Notes under the pieces: generated by a model
Database searches by the model: none
Seen by the model: only the letters and a program-made list of their open reading frames with translations
Told to the model about the DNA's origin: nothing
Shown here: positions 1 through 7,303 of the stretch, in pieces
How positions within the stretch are numbered: the first letter of the stretch is position 1
Layout of the letters: each line of letters begins with the position of its first letter
Position numbers and translations under genes: made by a program
From: Anaerolinea sp.
Lineage (GTDB): Bacteria > Chloroflexota > Anaerolineae > Anaerolineales > Villigracilaceae
DNA length: 16,138 nucleotides
Direction: 5' to 3'
Assembly (NCBI GenBank): GCA_020720965.1
Contig: DYNS01000019.1
Coordinates: 1-16,138 of the forward strand

Positions 1-539
1 AGGCGCCCCACCTGGAATTTGCCCGCGAAACCGTGCGCTCCTTCAACTACCGTTACAAAACCGACGTGCTGATTGAGCCAAAAATGAAAACCACCGAAAT
101 CCCCAAAGTCTTGGGCATTGACGGTCAGCAAAAAATGGGCAAAAGCCTCAACAACCACATCGAAATCTCTGCCAGCCCCAAGGACACCCAACAGCGTGTG
201 ATGCAGATGGTGACAGACCCCCAACGCGCCAAACGCACCGACCCCGGCAACCCGGATGTCTGCAACGTTTACTCCCTCCACAAAATCTTCACCCCGCAGG
301 AAGAAGTAAACGCCATCAACATAGACTGCCGTCAGGCAGGCATTGGCTGCGTGGACTGCAAAAAACGCCTTGCCGCCAACCTGAACCAACACCTGGACCC
401 CTTCCGCGCCAGACGCGAAGAAATTGGCAAAAATCCAGATACCGTTTGGGATGTCCTGCACGATGGAGGCAAACGCGCCCGCGTCATTGCCGAGCAAACC
501 ATGCAGCAAGTGAGAGAAGCCATTCAACTCCCCCGCTAA
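1..539 (+). CDS. trpS: tryptophanyl-tRNA synthetase, C-terminal part (5' end outside window)
   Basis: This enzyme charges tRNA-Trp with tryptophan in the cytoplasm. The reading frame is open from base 3, so the gene starts upstream of the window and no start codon should be called here. The class I signature loop appears as KMGKS (bases 132-146), a variant of KMSKS with Gly in the middle. It is followed by TrpRS-typical text: TDPQRAKRTDPGNPDVCNVY, then IGCVDCKK, then the helical end LDPFRARREEI. The visible start, PHLEFARETVRSFNYRY, matches the segment before the KMSKS loop in this family. The stop codon is followed at once by a hairpin terminator at 548-580. Family assignment is firm; only the C-terminal part is visible. 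Confidence 0.95.
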   Translation, partial: APHLEFARETVRSFNYRYKTDVLIEPKMKTTEIPKVLGIDGQQKMGKSLNNHIEISASPKDTQQRVMQMVTDPQRAKRTDPGNPDVCNVYSLHKIFTPQEEVNAINIDCRQAGIGCVDCKKRLAANLNQHLDPFRARREEIGKNPDTVWDVLHDGGKRARVIAEQTMQQVREAIQLPR

Positions 540-547
540 CCAGACCG

Positions 548-580
548 AATGCGTAATTCAGAAAGAATTGCGCATTTTTT
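548..580 (+). terminator. intrinsic terminator after trpS
   Basis: A 12-bp stem (arms 548-559 and 565-576) contains one G-U pair, closes on the 5-base loop AGAAA, and runs into six T (575-580). It lies 8 bases after the trpS stop codon. It separates trpS from the dtd operon, which therefore probably has its own promoter in the very short space before 597, inside the hairpin, or depends on read-through. Confidence 0.85.
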
Positions 581-596
581 ATAACGAAACCAACTC

Positions 597-1055
597 ATGC
601 GCGCCCTTCTTCAGCGAGTGACCCACGCCAAAGTAACCGTACAAAACCAAACCGTTGCCAGCATTGGCAGAGGGCTGCTCATCTTTTTGGGCGTAGGACA
701 CACCGACAGCCCGGAACAAGCCCAATGGCTCGCCGAGAAAATTTCCGGCTTGCGGATTTTTGAAGACCCCGAAGGCAAGATGAACCTCTCGCTGCGCGAA
801 ATCTCCGGGCAGGCGCTGGTCGTTTCCCAATTCACCCTATATGCCGATGCCCAAAAGGGACGCCGCCCCTCCTTTACCAACGCCGCCCTGCCCGCGCACG
901 CCGCCCCCCTGGTGCAAGAGTTTGCCCGCCTGCTCGCCGCCCAGGGAATTGAAACCCGGCAAGGCATTTTCGGCGCGGATATGCTGGTGGAAATTCACAA
1001 TGACGGACCTGTTACCCTCTGGCTGGAAAAGGAAGCCCCCACCCCCAAGCCATGA
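597..1055 (+). CDS. dtd: D-aminoacyl-tRNA deacylase
   Basis: This enzyme hydrolyses D-amino acids (and glycine) wrongly attached to tRNA, a proofreading step in the cytoplasm. The 152-residue product is close to the usual DTD length. The start MRALLQRVTHAKVTV is typical. The two active-site segments are present: SQFTLYAD (residues 77-84) and the Gly-cisPro motif in NDGPVT (135-140). KGRRPSF (87-93) is also a family hallmark. No clear Shine-Dalgarno precedes the ATG, but the family alignment fixes this start. The gene overlaps the next one by 4 bp (ATGA), so the two are likely translationally coupled. Neighbouring trpS shares the tRNA-charging theme. Identity is secure. Confidence 0.96.
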   Translation: MRALLQRVTHAKVTVQNQTVASIGRGLLIFLGVGHTDSPEQAQWLAEKISGLRIFEDPEGKMNLSLREISGQALVVSQFTLYADAQKGRRPSFTNAALPAHAAPLVQEFARLLAAQGIETRQGIFGADMLVEIHNDGPVTLWLEKEAPTPKP

Positions 1056-2005
1056 ACCCCCCGCTGGAACTTGCTCCCCTTGCCCTGGCGCAATACCCGC
1101 TCAAGCGCCCCCGTCTCACCTACCTGCAACACAGCGAAAACGTCACCTGGCTGGTAGAAACCGCCTCGGAAAAATACCTTCTGCGCCTGCATAGCCCCAT
1201 CACCCCCGCCTTTGGCGCACACGGCGCAGACCCGGCAATGGTGAACAGTGAAATGCAATGGCTCGCCGCCCTGCAACGCGCCAAATTCCCCAGCCCGGCA
1301 CCGATAAAAAACAAAGACGGGCAATACGTCTCGGCGCAGGAGGGATGGCTCTTCACCCTTTTACGCTGGCGCGAAGGCGAACTGTTAACCCTCCCCACCG
1401 AAACCGAGGAAATTGCCAGCCAAATGGGCAGCCTGGTTGCCCGTCTGCACGCCCAAACCAGCCGATGGAAACCCCCGGCGGGCTTCACCCGCCCTCAGCG
1501 CGAGCCGCAAGCCTTTCAGCAAGCCCTCGCCGCCCTCGCCCCGGCAGTGGATGAAAACCGAATCGCCTACCGCGACTTCCGCGCCCTGCAAACTGCCCTG
1601 CAAGGGCTGCAAGAATCGCTGGCGGGTTTGCCCCGCAACCGCAAAACCTACGGGCTTATGCACTTCGACCTGCACCGGGGCAATTTTCTTTATCACAAAA
1701 ACCGTCTCAGCCTCATAGACTTCTCCATGTCTGCCTATGGCTACTACCTCTTTGATGTGGCGAACTGCCTCTCCAACCTGAGAACCGTTCATCACCCCGC
1801 CTTTTTGCAAGCCTACGCCCAGGAATTCCCCCTGCCCCAGGGGTTTGAAACCGTTGTACAGGGCTGCTTCGTTGCCAATCACATCTTCACCTTTGCGCTT
1901 TGGATAAACGACCCCGCCTCGCAGGAAAACCTGCTGCCTCGCATTTCTCTCATCTCGCAAGAATACGCGCAGCGCATCAACCGGGGCGAAGATTTCTGGT
2001 TCTAA
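1052..2005 (+). CDS. APH-family phosphotransferase (kinase-like, substrate unknown)
   Basis: A 317-residue protein of the aminoglycoside phosphotransferase / choline kinase / homoserine kinase II fold. The catalytic loop is HFDLHRGNF (His204, Asp206, His208, Asn211), a clear Brenner-type motif. The metal-binding DFx segment follows as LIDF with Asp223. It continues as SMSAYGYYLFDVAN, where related proteins often carry DFDD, so the second acidic position is lost. An N-terminal lobe with VTWLVETASEKYLLRLH matches the ATP-binding strand pair. It probably phosphorylates a small hydroxyl compound in the cytoplasm, but the substrate cannot be read from the sequence. It overlaps dtd by 4 bp and lies 9 bp before the histidine kinase gene. 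Resistance to aminoglycosides should not be inferred from the family name. Confidence 0.85.
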   Translation: MNPPLELAPLALAQYPLKRPRLTYLQHSENVTWLVETASEKYLLRLHSPITPAFGAHGADPAMVNSEMQWLAALQRAKFPSPAPIKNKDGQYVSAQEGWLFTLLRWREGELLTLPTETEEIASQMGSLVARLHAQTSRWKPPAGFTRPQREPQAFQQALAALAPAVDENRIAYRDFRALQTALQGLQESLAGLPRNRKTYGLMHFDLHRGNFLYHKNRLSLIDFSMSAYGYYLFDVANCLSNLRTVHHPAFLQAYAQEFPLPQGFETVVQGCFVANHIFTFALWINDPASQENLLPRISLISQEYAQRINRGEDFWF

Positions 2006-2014
2006 AAACCTTCC

Positions 2015-4378
2015 ATGAAGCATAGCCAATGGTTTCCAGCCCAATTTGCGCCCCCGCGTTTTGAAGGGGACGAGACCAAAACCCGTCAGGCGAGGGTTTT
2101 GGTCACTTTGCTATGTTCTTTTTTGCCGGGTTTCATCATCAACCTTGTCTTCATCGTTCCGTTTGTGTATCAGGAAAAACTCATCTCCGGCGCGGGGATT
2201 GCCTCTCTGTTCCTCGTTCACCTGTTTGCTCTGTGGCTCACCCGCCGGGGCAACGTTTTTTTGGCAAGCCACATCGTTTTGCTTTCCCTGTGGCTTTCTT
2301 CCACCCTTTTCTCCTGGGTTTCGGGTGGGGTTCGTAGCCCGGAAATTATCCTCTTCGCGGCGGTGACGGCTTTGGGCGGGCTATTGCTCGGCGCGCGCGG
2401 CTCGCTCTTCTTTGGCGGAATTTCTGTTCTCACCTTGTTGGGCATGGCAGGGTTGGAGATGTCTGGTTACATCTTCCCCACGCTATTTACCCTACATCCT
2501 TTTGTGGTCTGGCTTGTGGCGTTTGCCACCCTCGGCGCCATTGTCATCCCCATCAACATTACCACTGGCAGCCTTAACGCTACGGTTCAACGCGCTCAAC
2601 TGGAGTTGGACGAGCGCCGCCAGGCGGAAGAAAACGCCCGCCGCCGCACCGAAGAAGTCTCCCTGCTCTATCGCTTTGGGCTTGCCATTGCCCAGGGCAA
2701 CAACCTGTACGAGACCATTCTCAATATCCGCGCCCAGTTATCCGAACTCATTCCCAATCATCTCTTTTTTGTGGCGCTCTACGATAGCCGGACAGATGAA
2801 ATCTCTTACCCGGTCTTTTACGTAGGTGGTCGCAACCTCCGCATCCCCATTCGCAAGATGAGCCAATCCCCTGGCATCACGGGCGCAGTCATCCGCCACC
2901 AAGCCACCCTCTACGTCCCAGACATCAACGACCCGGCAGCCGACTCGTCTTACAATCCCCTGCGCCGCATGGACGTGGAAACCCGCACCTTTTTGGGCGT
3001 TCCCCTTTTGGTAGGCAAAGAGATAACCGGGGTCATTTCCCTGCAACATAACGACCCGGAAGCCTACAGCCAGGAACAGGTGAGCCTGGTGGAAACCCTT
3101 GCCATTCAAATTTCCAACGCCATCGAGAAAGTGCGCCTCATAGACCAATTGCAATCCGAACTCAGCGAGCGCAGACGGGTGGAAGAAGAGGTCCGCCACG
3201 AGCGCGACCTCGCCGCCGAACATCGCCGCCTGCTGCAAAAAGTGCTGGAAGTCGGCAAGCGCATCTCCGAAGTCTCCGGTTTAGATGCCTGCCTTCACAC
3301 CACCCACGCCGCCATTCAACAAGAACTGGGGCTGGACCGGGTCAGCATCTTTTTACACGACCCGCAAAGCGACTCGCTGCAACTCCCCACCTGCCACCTT
3401 CACAACCCCGCCAACCCTCACACCTTCTCCGCCCCGCCAGAAGCGGCAGCATGGCAGGAGACCCTCCAAACCCCTGGCAAAGCCCTCATCACCCTGGGAG
3501 AGAAAAACGCCCCTCTCATCCTCGTCCTCGTATCAGACGGGGAAAAACCGGTCGCCCTCCTCGCGGCAGATAACGCTCTCAGTGGCAGGCAAATCCGCCC
3601 GGAAGCAGTGGAAGCCCTGCGCCTGCTGGCGGGCTACGTTGGGCTAAACATCCGCAACACCCGTCTGCACGAAGAACTGGAACAGCGCGTGCAAGAGCGC
3701 ACCGCCCAACTGCAACTGACCATGACCGAGTTGGAAAGCTTCTCCTACAGCGTAGGGCATGACCTACGCGCTCCTCTACGCGGCATTCAGGGCTATAGCC
3801 AAATGACATTGGAAGAAGACCGCAGCCTGCGCCCCCACACCCAAAACAACCTCCGCAACATCATACACGCCGCCCGCACCATGGGCGAGCTCATCGATGC
3901 CCTGCTCAACTTTTCGCGCATCACCCGCGCCCCCCTCCAAATGTCGTCCACCGATTTAACAGCCCTGGCACAAGAAATTACCGACCATCTTGTACTGCAA
4001 GACCCGGAACGCCAAGCCCAAATCACCATCCAGCCCGGCATCTTTGCCGAATGCGACCCCCACCTCCTGCACATTGCCCTGCAAAACCTGCTGGAAAACG
4101 CCTGGAAGTTCACCTCCAAAAACCCCCACACCCAAATAGAATTCGGCTATCAGCCCGAAACCAACACCTACTACATCCGAGACAACGGCGCAGGCTTTAG
4201 CATGGCATATAGCCACAAACTCTTCGGTGCCTTCCAACGCCTGCACCGCGCAGACGAATTCTCCGGTCACGGCACGGGGTTAGCCATCACCCAGCGCATC
4301 ATTCAACGGCACGGCGGCAGAATATGGGCGCAGGCAGAGCCAAACCAGGGCGCAACCTTCTTCTTCACCCTTCCTTAA
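2015..4378 (+). CDS. membrane-bound sensor histidine kinase with two GAF-like domains
   Basis: A 787-residue sensor kinase. About six hydrophobic segments lie between residues 28 and 186, followed by a charged coiled coil (about 190-215) and a GAF domain (about 215-375). A second coiled coil (about 375-405), a weaker GAF-like domain (about 410-550) and a short linker helix come next. The dimerisation/phosphoacceptor helix reads SYSVGHDLRAPLRGIQGY with phosphorylatable His582, the form common in phytochrome-type kinases. The ATPase domain shows the N box NLLENAW (691-697), G1 box DNGAGF (723-728) and G2 box GHGTGLAI (751-758), and ends in FFFTLP. No receiver domain is fused and no response-regulator gene lies beside it, so it is an orphan kinase here. 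It is the last gene of the plus-strand group and overlaps the facing gene by 14 bp. The signal sensed is unknown. Confidence 0.93.
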   Translation: MKHSQWFPAQFAPPRFEGDETKTRQARVLVTLLCSFLPGFIINLVFIVPFVYQEKLISGAGIASLFLVHLFALWLTRRGNVFLASHIVLLSLWLSSTLFSWVSGGVRSPEIILFAAVTALGGLLLGARGSLFFGGISVLTLLGMAGLEMSGYIFPTLFTLHPFVVWLVAFATLGAIVIPINITTGSLNATVQRAQLELDERRQAEENARRRTEEVSLLYRFGLAIAQGNNLYETILNIRAQLSELIPNHLFFVALYDSRTDEISYPVFYVGGRNLRIPIRKMSQSPGITGAVIRHQATLYVPDINDPAADSSYNPLRRMDVETRTFLGVPLLVGKEITGVISLQHNDPEAYSQEQVSLVETLAIQISNAIEKVRLIDQLQSELSERRRVEEEVRHERDLAAEHRRLLQKVLEVGKRISEVSGLDACLHTTHAAIQQELGLDRVSIFLHDPQSDSLQLPTCHLHNPANPHTFSAPPEAAAWQETLQTPGKALITLGEKNAPLILVLVSDGEKPVALLAADNALSGRQIRPEAVEALRLLAGYVGLNIRNTRLHEELEQRVQERTAQLQLTMTELESFSYSVGHDLRAPLRGIQGYSQMTLEEDRSLRPHTQNNLRNIIHAARTMGELIDALLNFSRITRAPLQMSSTDLTALAQEITDHLVLQDPERQAQITIQPGIFAECDPHLLHIALQNLLENAWKFTSKNPHTQIEFGYQPETNTYYIRDNGAGFSMAYSHKLFGAFQRLHRADEFSGHGTGLAITQRIIQRHGGRIWAQAEPNQGATFFFTLP

Positions 4379-5117
4379 AACCGCCCCGCCACAAAACCGC
4401 ATCCAACTGCGCCGCCCATGCCCCAGCCTCCCACAAGGCTTGGGCATCTTTTTTGGAAAAAACCCCGCCCCCGCCGCAGAAGAGTAACCCCATCCTTGCC
4501 GCCTCCTGCGCCGCAAGCAGAGTCTGGGGCAAAAGGGCGGGCGAGAACCAACGACCCTTCACCTGTCTCCCGTTTTCCAACACCAGCAAACCCCTGGGCG
4601 GGGCGGCGCACACTGCCCACGCCCCCGCCGAAACCAACCTCGCCCCCAAACCCAAAGCCCGCTCCGCTGCCAGGTTCGCCAGCACCGGCAACTCGCCTGC
4701 CGCCGCCTGCACCGACCTTAAGATTAACTCGTCCGAAGCCTGTGGCGCAAAACCCAACTCCACTGCCGCCACATTCTCCAGCCCTTCCAGGGCGCGAACC
4801 ATGCGGGCGGTTTCTTCGGGCTGTTCCGCCATCAGGTGCGGCAGAATGGGCAGGGGCGCACGCTGCCAGCGGGCAGAGAAATGTCGCAAAACGGAGGTAA
4901 AGCCAGGGTTGGGCAGCCCGGTATGAAGCAAAAATCCCCCCGCAGCCGGGAGGATTTCTGCATCCGCCGCAGGCAGGCGCGGACGGTAACTGATGGGGTT
5001 GGTGACGAAGCATCCCAATCCTTGCCAGGGTTGGGGTTGGCGCAGGTCGGGGGTGAAGCCCAAAAAACCGGCGGCGTTCATCAACGCGGGGTGAAGTGCG
5101 AGCTCCTGTTTGGGCAT
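4365..5117 (-). CDS. divergent dihydroorotate dehydrogenase-like (PyrD-like) protein
   Basis: A 250-residue protein with the outline of the dihydroorotate dehydrogenase TIM barrel: MNAAGFLGF (13-21), GCFVTNPISYRPR (35-47), HTGLPNPGF (65-73), and a C-terminal phosphate-binding end LLFCGGGGVFSKKDAQALWEAG (split here: Gly-rich part 215-218, DAQALWEAG 224-232). It is shorter than normal PyrD. The central catalytic segment is altered. Where class 1 enzymes have a Asn-x-Ser-Cys-Pro-Asn type strand, this protein has VELGFAPQ (119-126), and the FMN-contacting VKL strand is replaced by VLANLAA. It may therefore have lost pyrimidine-synthesis activity or act on something else. Its start overlaps the stop of the upstream gene by 4 bp (ATGA). 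It ends inside the 3' end of the facing kinase gene. Confidence 0.68.
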   Translation of the reverse strand: MPKQELALHPALMNAAGFLGFTPDLRQPQPWQGLGCFVTNPISYRPRLPAADAEILPAAGGFLLHTGLPNPGFTSVLRHFSARWQRAPLPILPHLMAEQPEETARMVRALEGLENVAAVELGFAPQASDELILRSVQAAAGELPVLANLAAERALGLGARLVSAGAWAVCAAPPRGLLVLENGRQVKGRWFSPALLPQTLLAAQEAARMGLLFCGGGGVFSKKDAQALWEAGAWAAQLDAVLWRGGFKEG

Positions 5118-5668
5118 CAGGTTGTGGGTGGGTTGGCGGGCATGGAAAGCGCCCCGGTATTCAACGCTCCGGTGCGGGCGCGGATTTCGCCCAGCAGGGC
5201 GAGCTGATGTTTGTTAAAGACCAGGGTTGCCACTCGCAGGTTGAGTTGAGGGTTGATGGCGCAACTGACCGAGACATCTGTGAGGGGGATGAAGTCTTCC
5301 GGGCGGGTTGCCATGCCTTTGCGGGCTTCAAAGCGTTCGGTGAGGTATACCGTGCCTTGCACTTCAAAAGGCGGCAGAATGGCTGCGACCTCGTAAGCCA
5401 GGCGGTTTGCCTTGCGGAAGATGCTTTTGTGAGTCATGTCTTTCTCCACTGGCACGGCGAAGAGGATGGAGGCTTTTTCGATTCGGGCGCGGGGCAGGCG
5501 CAGAGGGGCGCTTTTGCCCAGGGTGGGCAGGGCGGCTGCTTCCACGTTGGAGATGACCAAGCCCGGCTCGGTTCGCAGGTTGAGGACATCGCTTACCCGG
5601 TCGCCGTCTGTTTCAATAAAGCCGCGCACAATGTGGCTGGCGGTGAAAATTTGCACTTCAATTTGCAT
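5117..5668 (-). CDS. unknown protein with an internal duplication
   Basis: A 183-residue protein that I do not recognise with certainty. It has no signal peptide or membrane segment. Two halves resemble each other. Residues from about 6 carry SHIVRGFIET, then RVSDVLN and LVISNVEAA; residues from about 100 carry PPFEVQGTVYLTE, then FIPLTDVSVS and an NKHQ segment. Each half looks beta-rich, with a Gly after a hydrophobic strand and an Asp/Leu-rich turn. This suggests two copies of a small beta domain. It overlaps the HIT gene by 11 bp and the PyrD-like gene by 4 bp, so it is translated with them. Function is unknown. Confidence 0.8.
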   Translation of the reverse strand: MQIEVQIFTASHIVRGFIETDGDRVSDVLNLRTEPGLVISNVEAAALPTLGKSAPLRLPRARIEKASILFAVPVEKDMTHKSIFRKANRLAYEVAAILPPFEVQGTVYLTERFEARKGMATRPEDFIPLTDVSVSCAINPQLNLRVATLVFNKHQLALLGEIRARTGALNTGALSMPANPPTT

Positions 5669-6113
5669 GGCTGCCTGAGAGAGAATCTAATGCTGCGCCA
5701 ATTTTTTCCATCAGCGCCTTGTGGCGTTGGGGGTCAAAACGGGGGGCTTGCGCCAGGTCGTAAAACCAGACTGGTCCTTTGCGGTATTCTTCCGGTTCGG
5801 CGGCGTAGCGCGGGATGATGTGAACATGCAGGGCGGGGTCGGAGTTGCCTAAAATTTCGTAGTTGATGCGGGCAGCGCCCGTCACCCGGAGCAGGGCATC
5901 GCCCACTTTTGCCATATCCGCCAAAAATTGCAGGCGGGCTTCTTCCGGCATTTCGTTGAGGGAGGCTACAACCGGGTCTGGCAGGAGCAGGCAGTAGCCG
6001 TTTAATACCTGCACATCCCCAAAGACGACCCAGCCAGATGCGAGTTTGCGGATGACGGTGGGGTTTTCTCCGGCTTGCGCCAGGGCAACCCGCTGATGGA
6101 TGAGGGTTGTCAT
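5658..6113 (-). CDS. HIT-family (histidine triad) protein
   Basis: A 151-residue cytoplasmic protein of the histidine triad superfamily, which hydrolyses or transfers nucleotides from dinucleoside polyphosphates and nucleotide adducts. The signature is DPALHVHIIPRY (92-103). The two key histidines of the H-x-H core are His96 and His98. The first histidine of the usual H-x-H-x-H string is replaced by Ala94, a form I recall from other bacterial HIT proteins. N-terminal strands GWVVFGDVQVLNGYCLLLP fit the fold. It starts 3 bp after the stop of the neuB-like gene and overlaps the next gene by 11 bp, so it seems part of the same transcript. The substrate is not known. Confidence 0.88.
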   Translation of the reverse strand: MTTLIHQRVALAQAGENPTVIRKLASGWVVFGDVQVLNGYCLLLPDPVVASLNEMPEEARLQFLADMAKVGDALLRVTGAARINYEILGNSDPALHVHIIPRYAAEPEEYRKGPVWFYDLAQAPRFDPQRHKALMEKIGAALDSLSGSHAN

Positions 6114-6116
6114 GGG

Positions 6117-7181
6117 TTAGCCCAAATCCGTCCAGCGCAGTTCCTTGCCTGTGGGCAGGTCTTGCAGCGCCTTCGTGCCCAGGACATTGGCAATTTGGTC
6201 TGGTTTAATGGCACCGGGGGTGGCAGGGCGCAGAACGTCTATCATCTCGCGGGTAAAAACTTCGCCAGCCTTAATGTCGCGGGCGGCGCGCAGGCAGCGG
6301 CGTTGCACCACGCTGGTATCACGCTCGTTATCGGTGATGAATTTATCGGCAGAGCCGAGGGCGCGTTCCAGCAGGCGGGTTTCTTCCACCATGTTTGCCC
6401 ATGCCTGGGGGTTGAGGGCAAATTTATGGTCGGGTCCTTCGCGGTCGTTGCTGTCGGTAAAGTGGCGCTCCACCATCCGCGCCCCCAGCGTCACCGCGCC
6501 CAGGACGGTGGCGTTGCCATGCGTATGGTCAGAAAGCCCCAAGACAACCTGGGGGAACATGGCGGCGTAGGTTTTGAGGACGTTGAGGTGGATGAAGTCG
6601 TAGTTCTCTGGGCTGGCGGTGTAGTTGGTATTGCATTGCATGACGCACAACTGCGGGTTAATCTTCAGAATGGCATGGACGGCTTTTTGCACCTCGCCAA
6701 TGCTCGCCGCGCCGGTGGCGATGATGACCGGCTTGCCCTTGCCTGCCATCCGTTCCATCGCTTCAATCCAGTCAATTTCGCCGGAGCCAATTTTGTAGGC
6801 TGGTACGTAGGGGTCTACATGTTCAATCGAGTCAAAATCGTAGGGCGAGGTGAAGAAGTCTATGCCGACCCGGTCACACTCTTCCTTCAAAATGGGAGTC
6901 CAATCCCAGGAGACGGAGGCTTCGGCGTACACCTGGGTAACAGATTTCTTCCACTTTGCCTGGTGCGAAACCTGGGCGTTCATGTGGGTAAAACCATACT
7001 CCGAGACGATTTTGGGCGCCTGAAAGTGCTGGAACTTGGCGGCGTCTGCCCCGGCTTCTTTTGCCAGACGAATGAGCATCTTTGCCCGTTCCAGGTCGCC
7101 GTCGTGGTTAGCGGCAATATCGGCAATAAAATAGGTGGGGTGATTGGGTCCGATGAGGTGGTTGTTAATTTTGAAGTCCAT
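6117..7181 (-). CDS. NeuB-family nonulosonate (sialic/pseudaminic/legionaminic-type) synthase
   Basis: A 354-residue enzyme of the NeuB family, which condenses phosphoenolpyruvate with a six-carbon amino sugar to give a nine-carbon nonulosonic acid. The barrel domain shows ANHDGD (24-29), DFFTSPYDF (108-116), YKIGSGEI (129-136), IIATGAAS (153-160) and SDHT with His219. ERHFT (238-242) carries the second metal-ligand histidine, His240. A C-terminal SAF (antifreeze-like) domain begins near RCLRAARDIKAGEVF (295-309) and contains LRPATPG. The first strand reads IADIAANH, where family members usually have an AEIG-x-NH sequence, so the early Glu is Asp here. A strong ribosome site (AGGAGA, 7186-7191) precedes the ATG. 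The product cannot be told from sequence; the PseB homologue two genes upstream favours a pseudaminic-acid-like sugar. Confidence 0.9.
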   Translation of the reverse strand: MDFKINNHLIGPNHPTYFIADIAANHDGDLERAKMLIRLAKEAGADAAKFQHFQAPKIVSEYGFTHMNAQVSHQAKWKKSVTQVYAEASVSWDWTPILKEECDRVGIDFFTSPYDFDSIEHVDPYVPAYKIGSGEIDWIEAMERMAGKGKPVIIATGAASIGEVQKAVHAILKINPQLCVMQCNTNYTASPENYDFIHLNVLKTYAAMFPQVVLGLSDHTHGNATVLGAVTLGARMVERHFTDSNDREGPDHKFALNPQAWANMVEETRLLERALGSADKFITDNERDTSVVQRRCLRAARDIKAGEVFTREMIDVLRPATPGAIKPDQIANVLGTKALQDLPTGKELRWTDLG

Positions 7182-7185
7182 GGGG

Positions 7186-7191
7186 TCTCCT
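7186..7191 (-). promoter_or_regulatory. ribosome binding site of the NeuB-like gene
   Basis: AGGAGA on the minus strand, ending 4 bases before the ATG at 7181. It is the clearest Shine-Dalgarno in this part of the cluster and fixes the start. It directly abuts the first 7-bp repeat at 7192. Confidence 0.75.
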
Positions 7192-7303
7192 GTTAGTCGT
7201 TAGTCGTTAGTCGTTAGTCATTAGTCATTAGTCATTAGTCGTTAGTTGTTGGTTGTCAGTCGTTAGTCGACTTTCCACTTTCCACTTATCACTTCCCACT
7301 CCC
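7192..7303. repeat. 16-unit array of 7-bp repeats (two sub-families in one phase)
   Basis: Read on the plus strand, 7192-7268 consists of eleven heptamers: GTTAGTC x4, ATTAGTC x3, then GTTAGTT, GTTGGTT, GTCAGTC and GTTAGTC. Without loss of phase it continues as five heptamers of a second type (GACTTTC, CACTTTC, CACTTAT, CACTTCC, CACTCCC) to 7303. The total is 112 bp, exactly sixteen units. The array spans the space before the NeuB-like gene and the last codons of the RmlD-like gene. Such heptamer arrays recall the short tandem repeats known from cyanobacterial genomes; their role is unknown. Confidence 0.9.

Noticed and set aside
1052..2005. Aminoglycoside resistance gene
   Set aside because: The APH fold covers many metabolic kinases; the linkage to dtd and the changed second Asp give no support for antibiotic resistance.
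6075..7196. 373-codon open frame on the plus strand
   Set aside because: Antisense to the NeuB-like gene, whose motifs are complete. The plus-strand translation has no recognisable motif.
7192..7303. CRISPR array
   Set aside because: The repeat unit is 7 bp with no spacers between units and no cas gene nearby.
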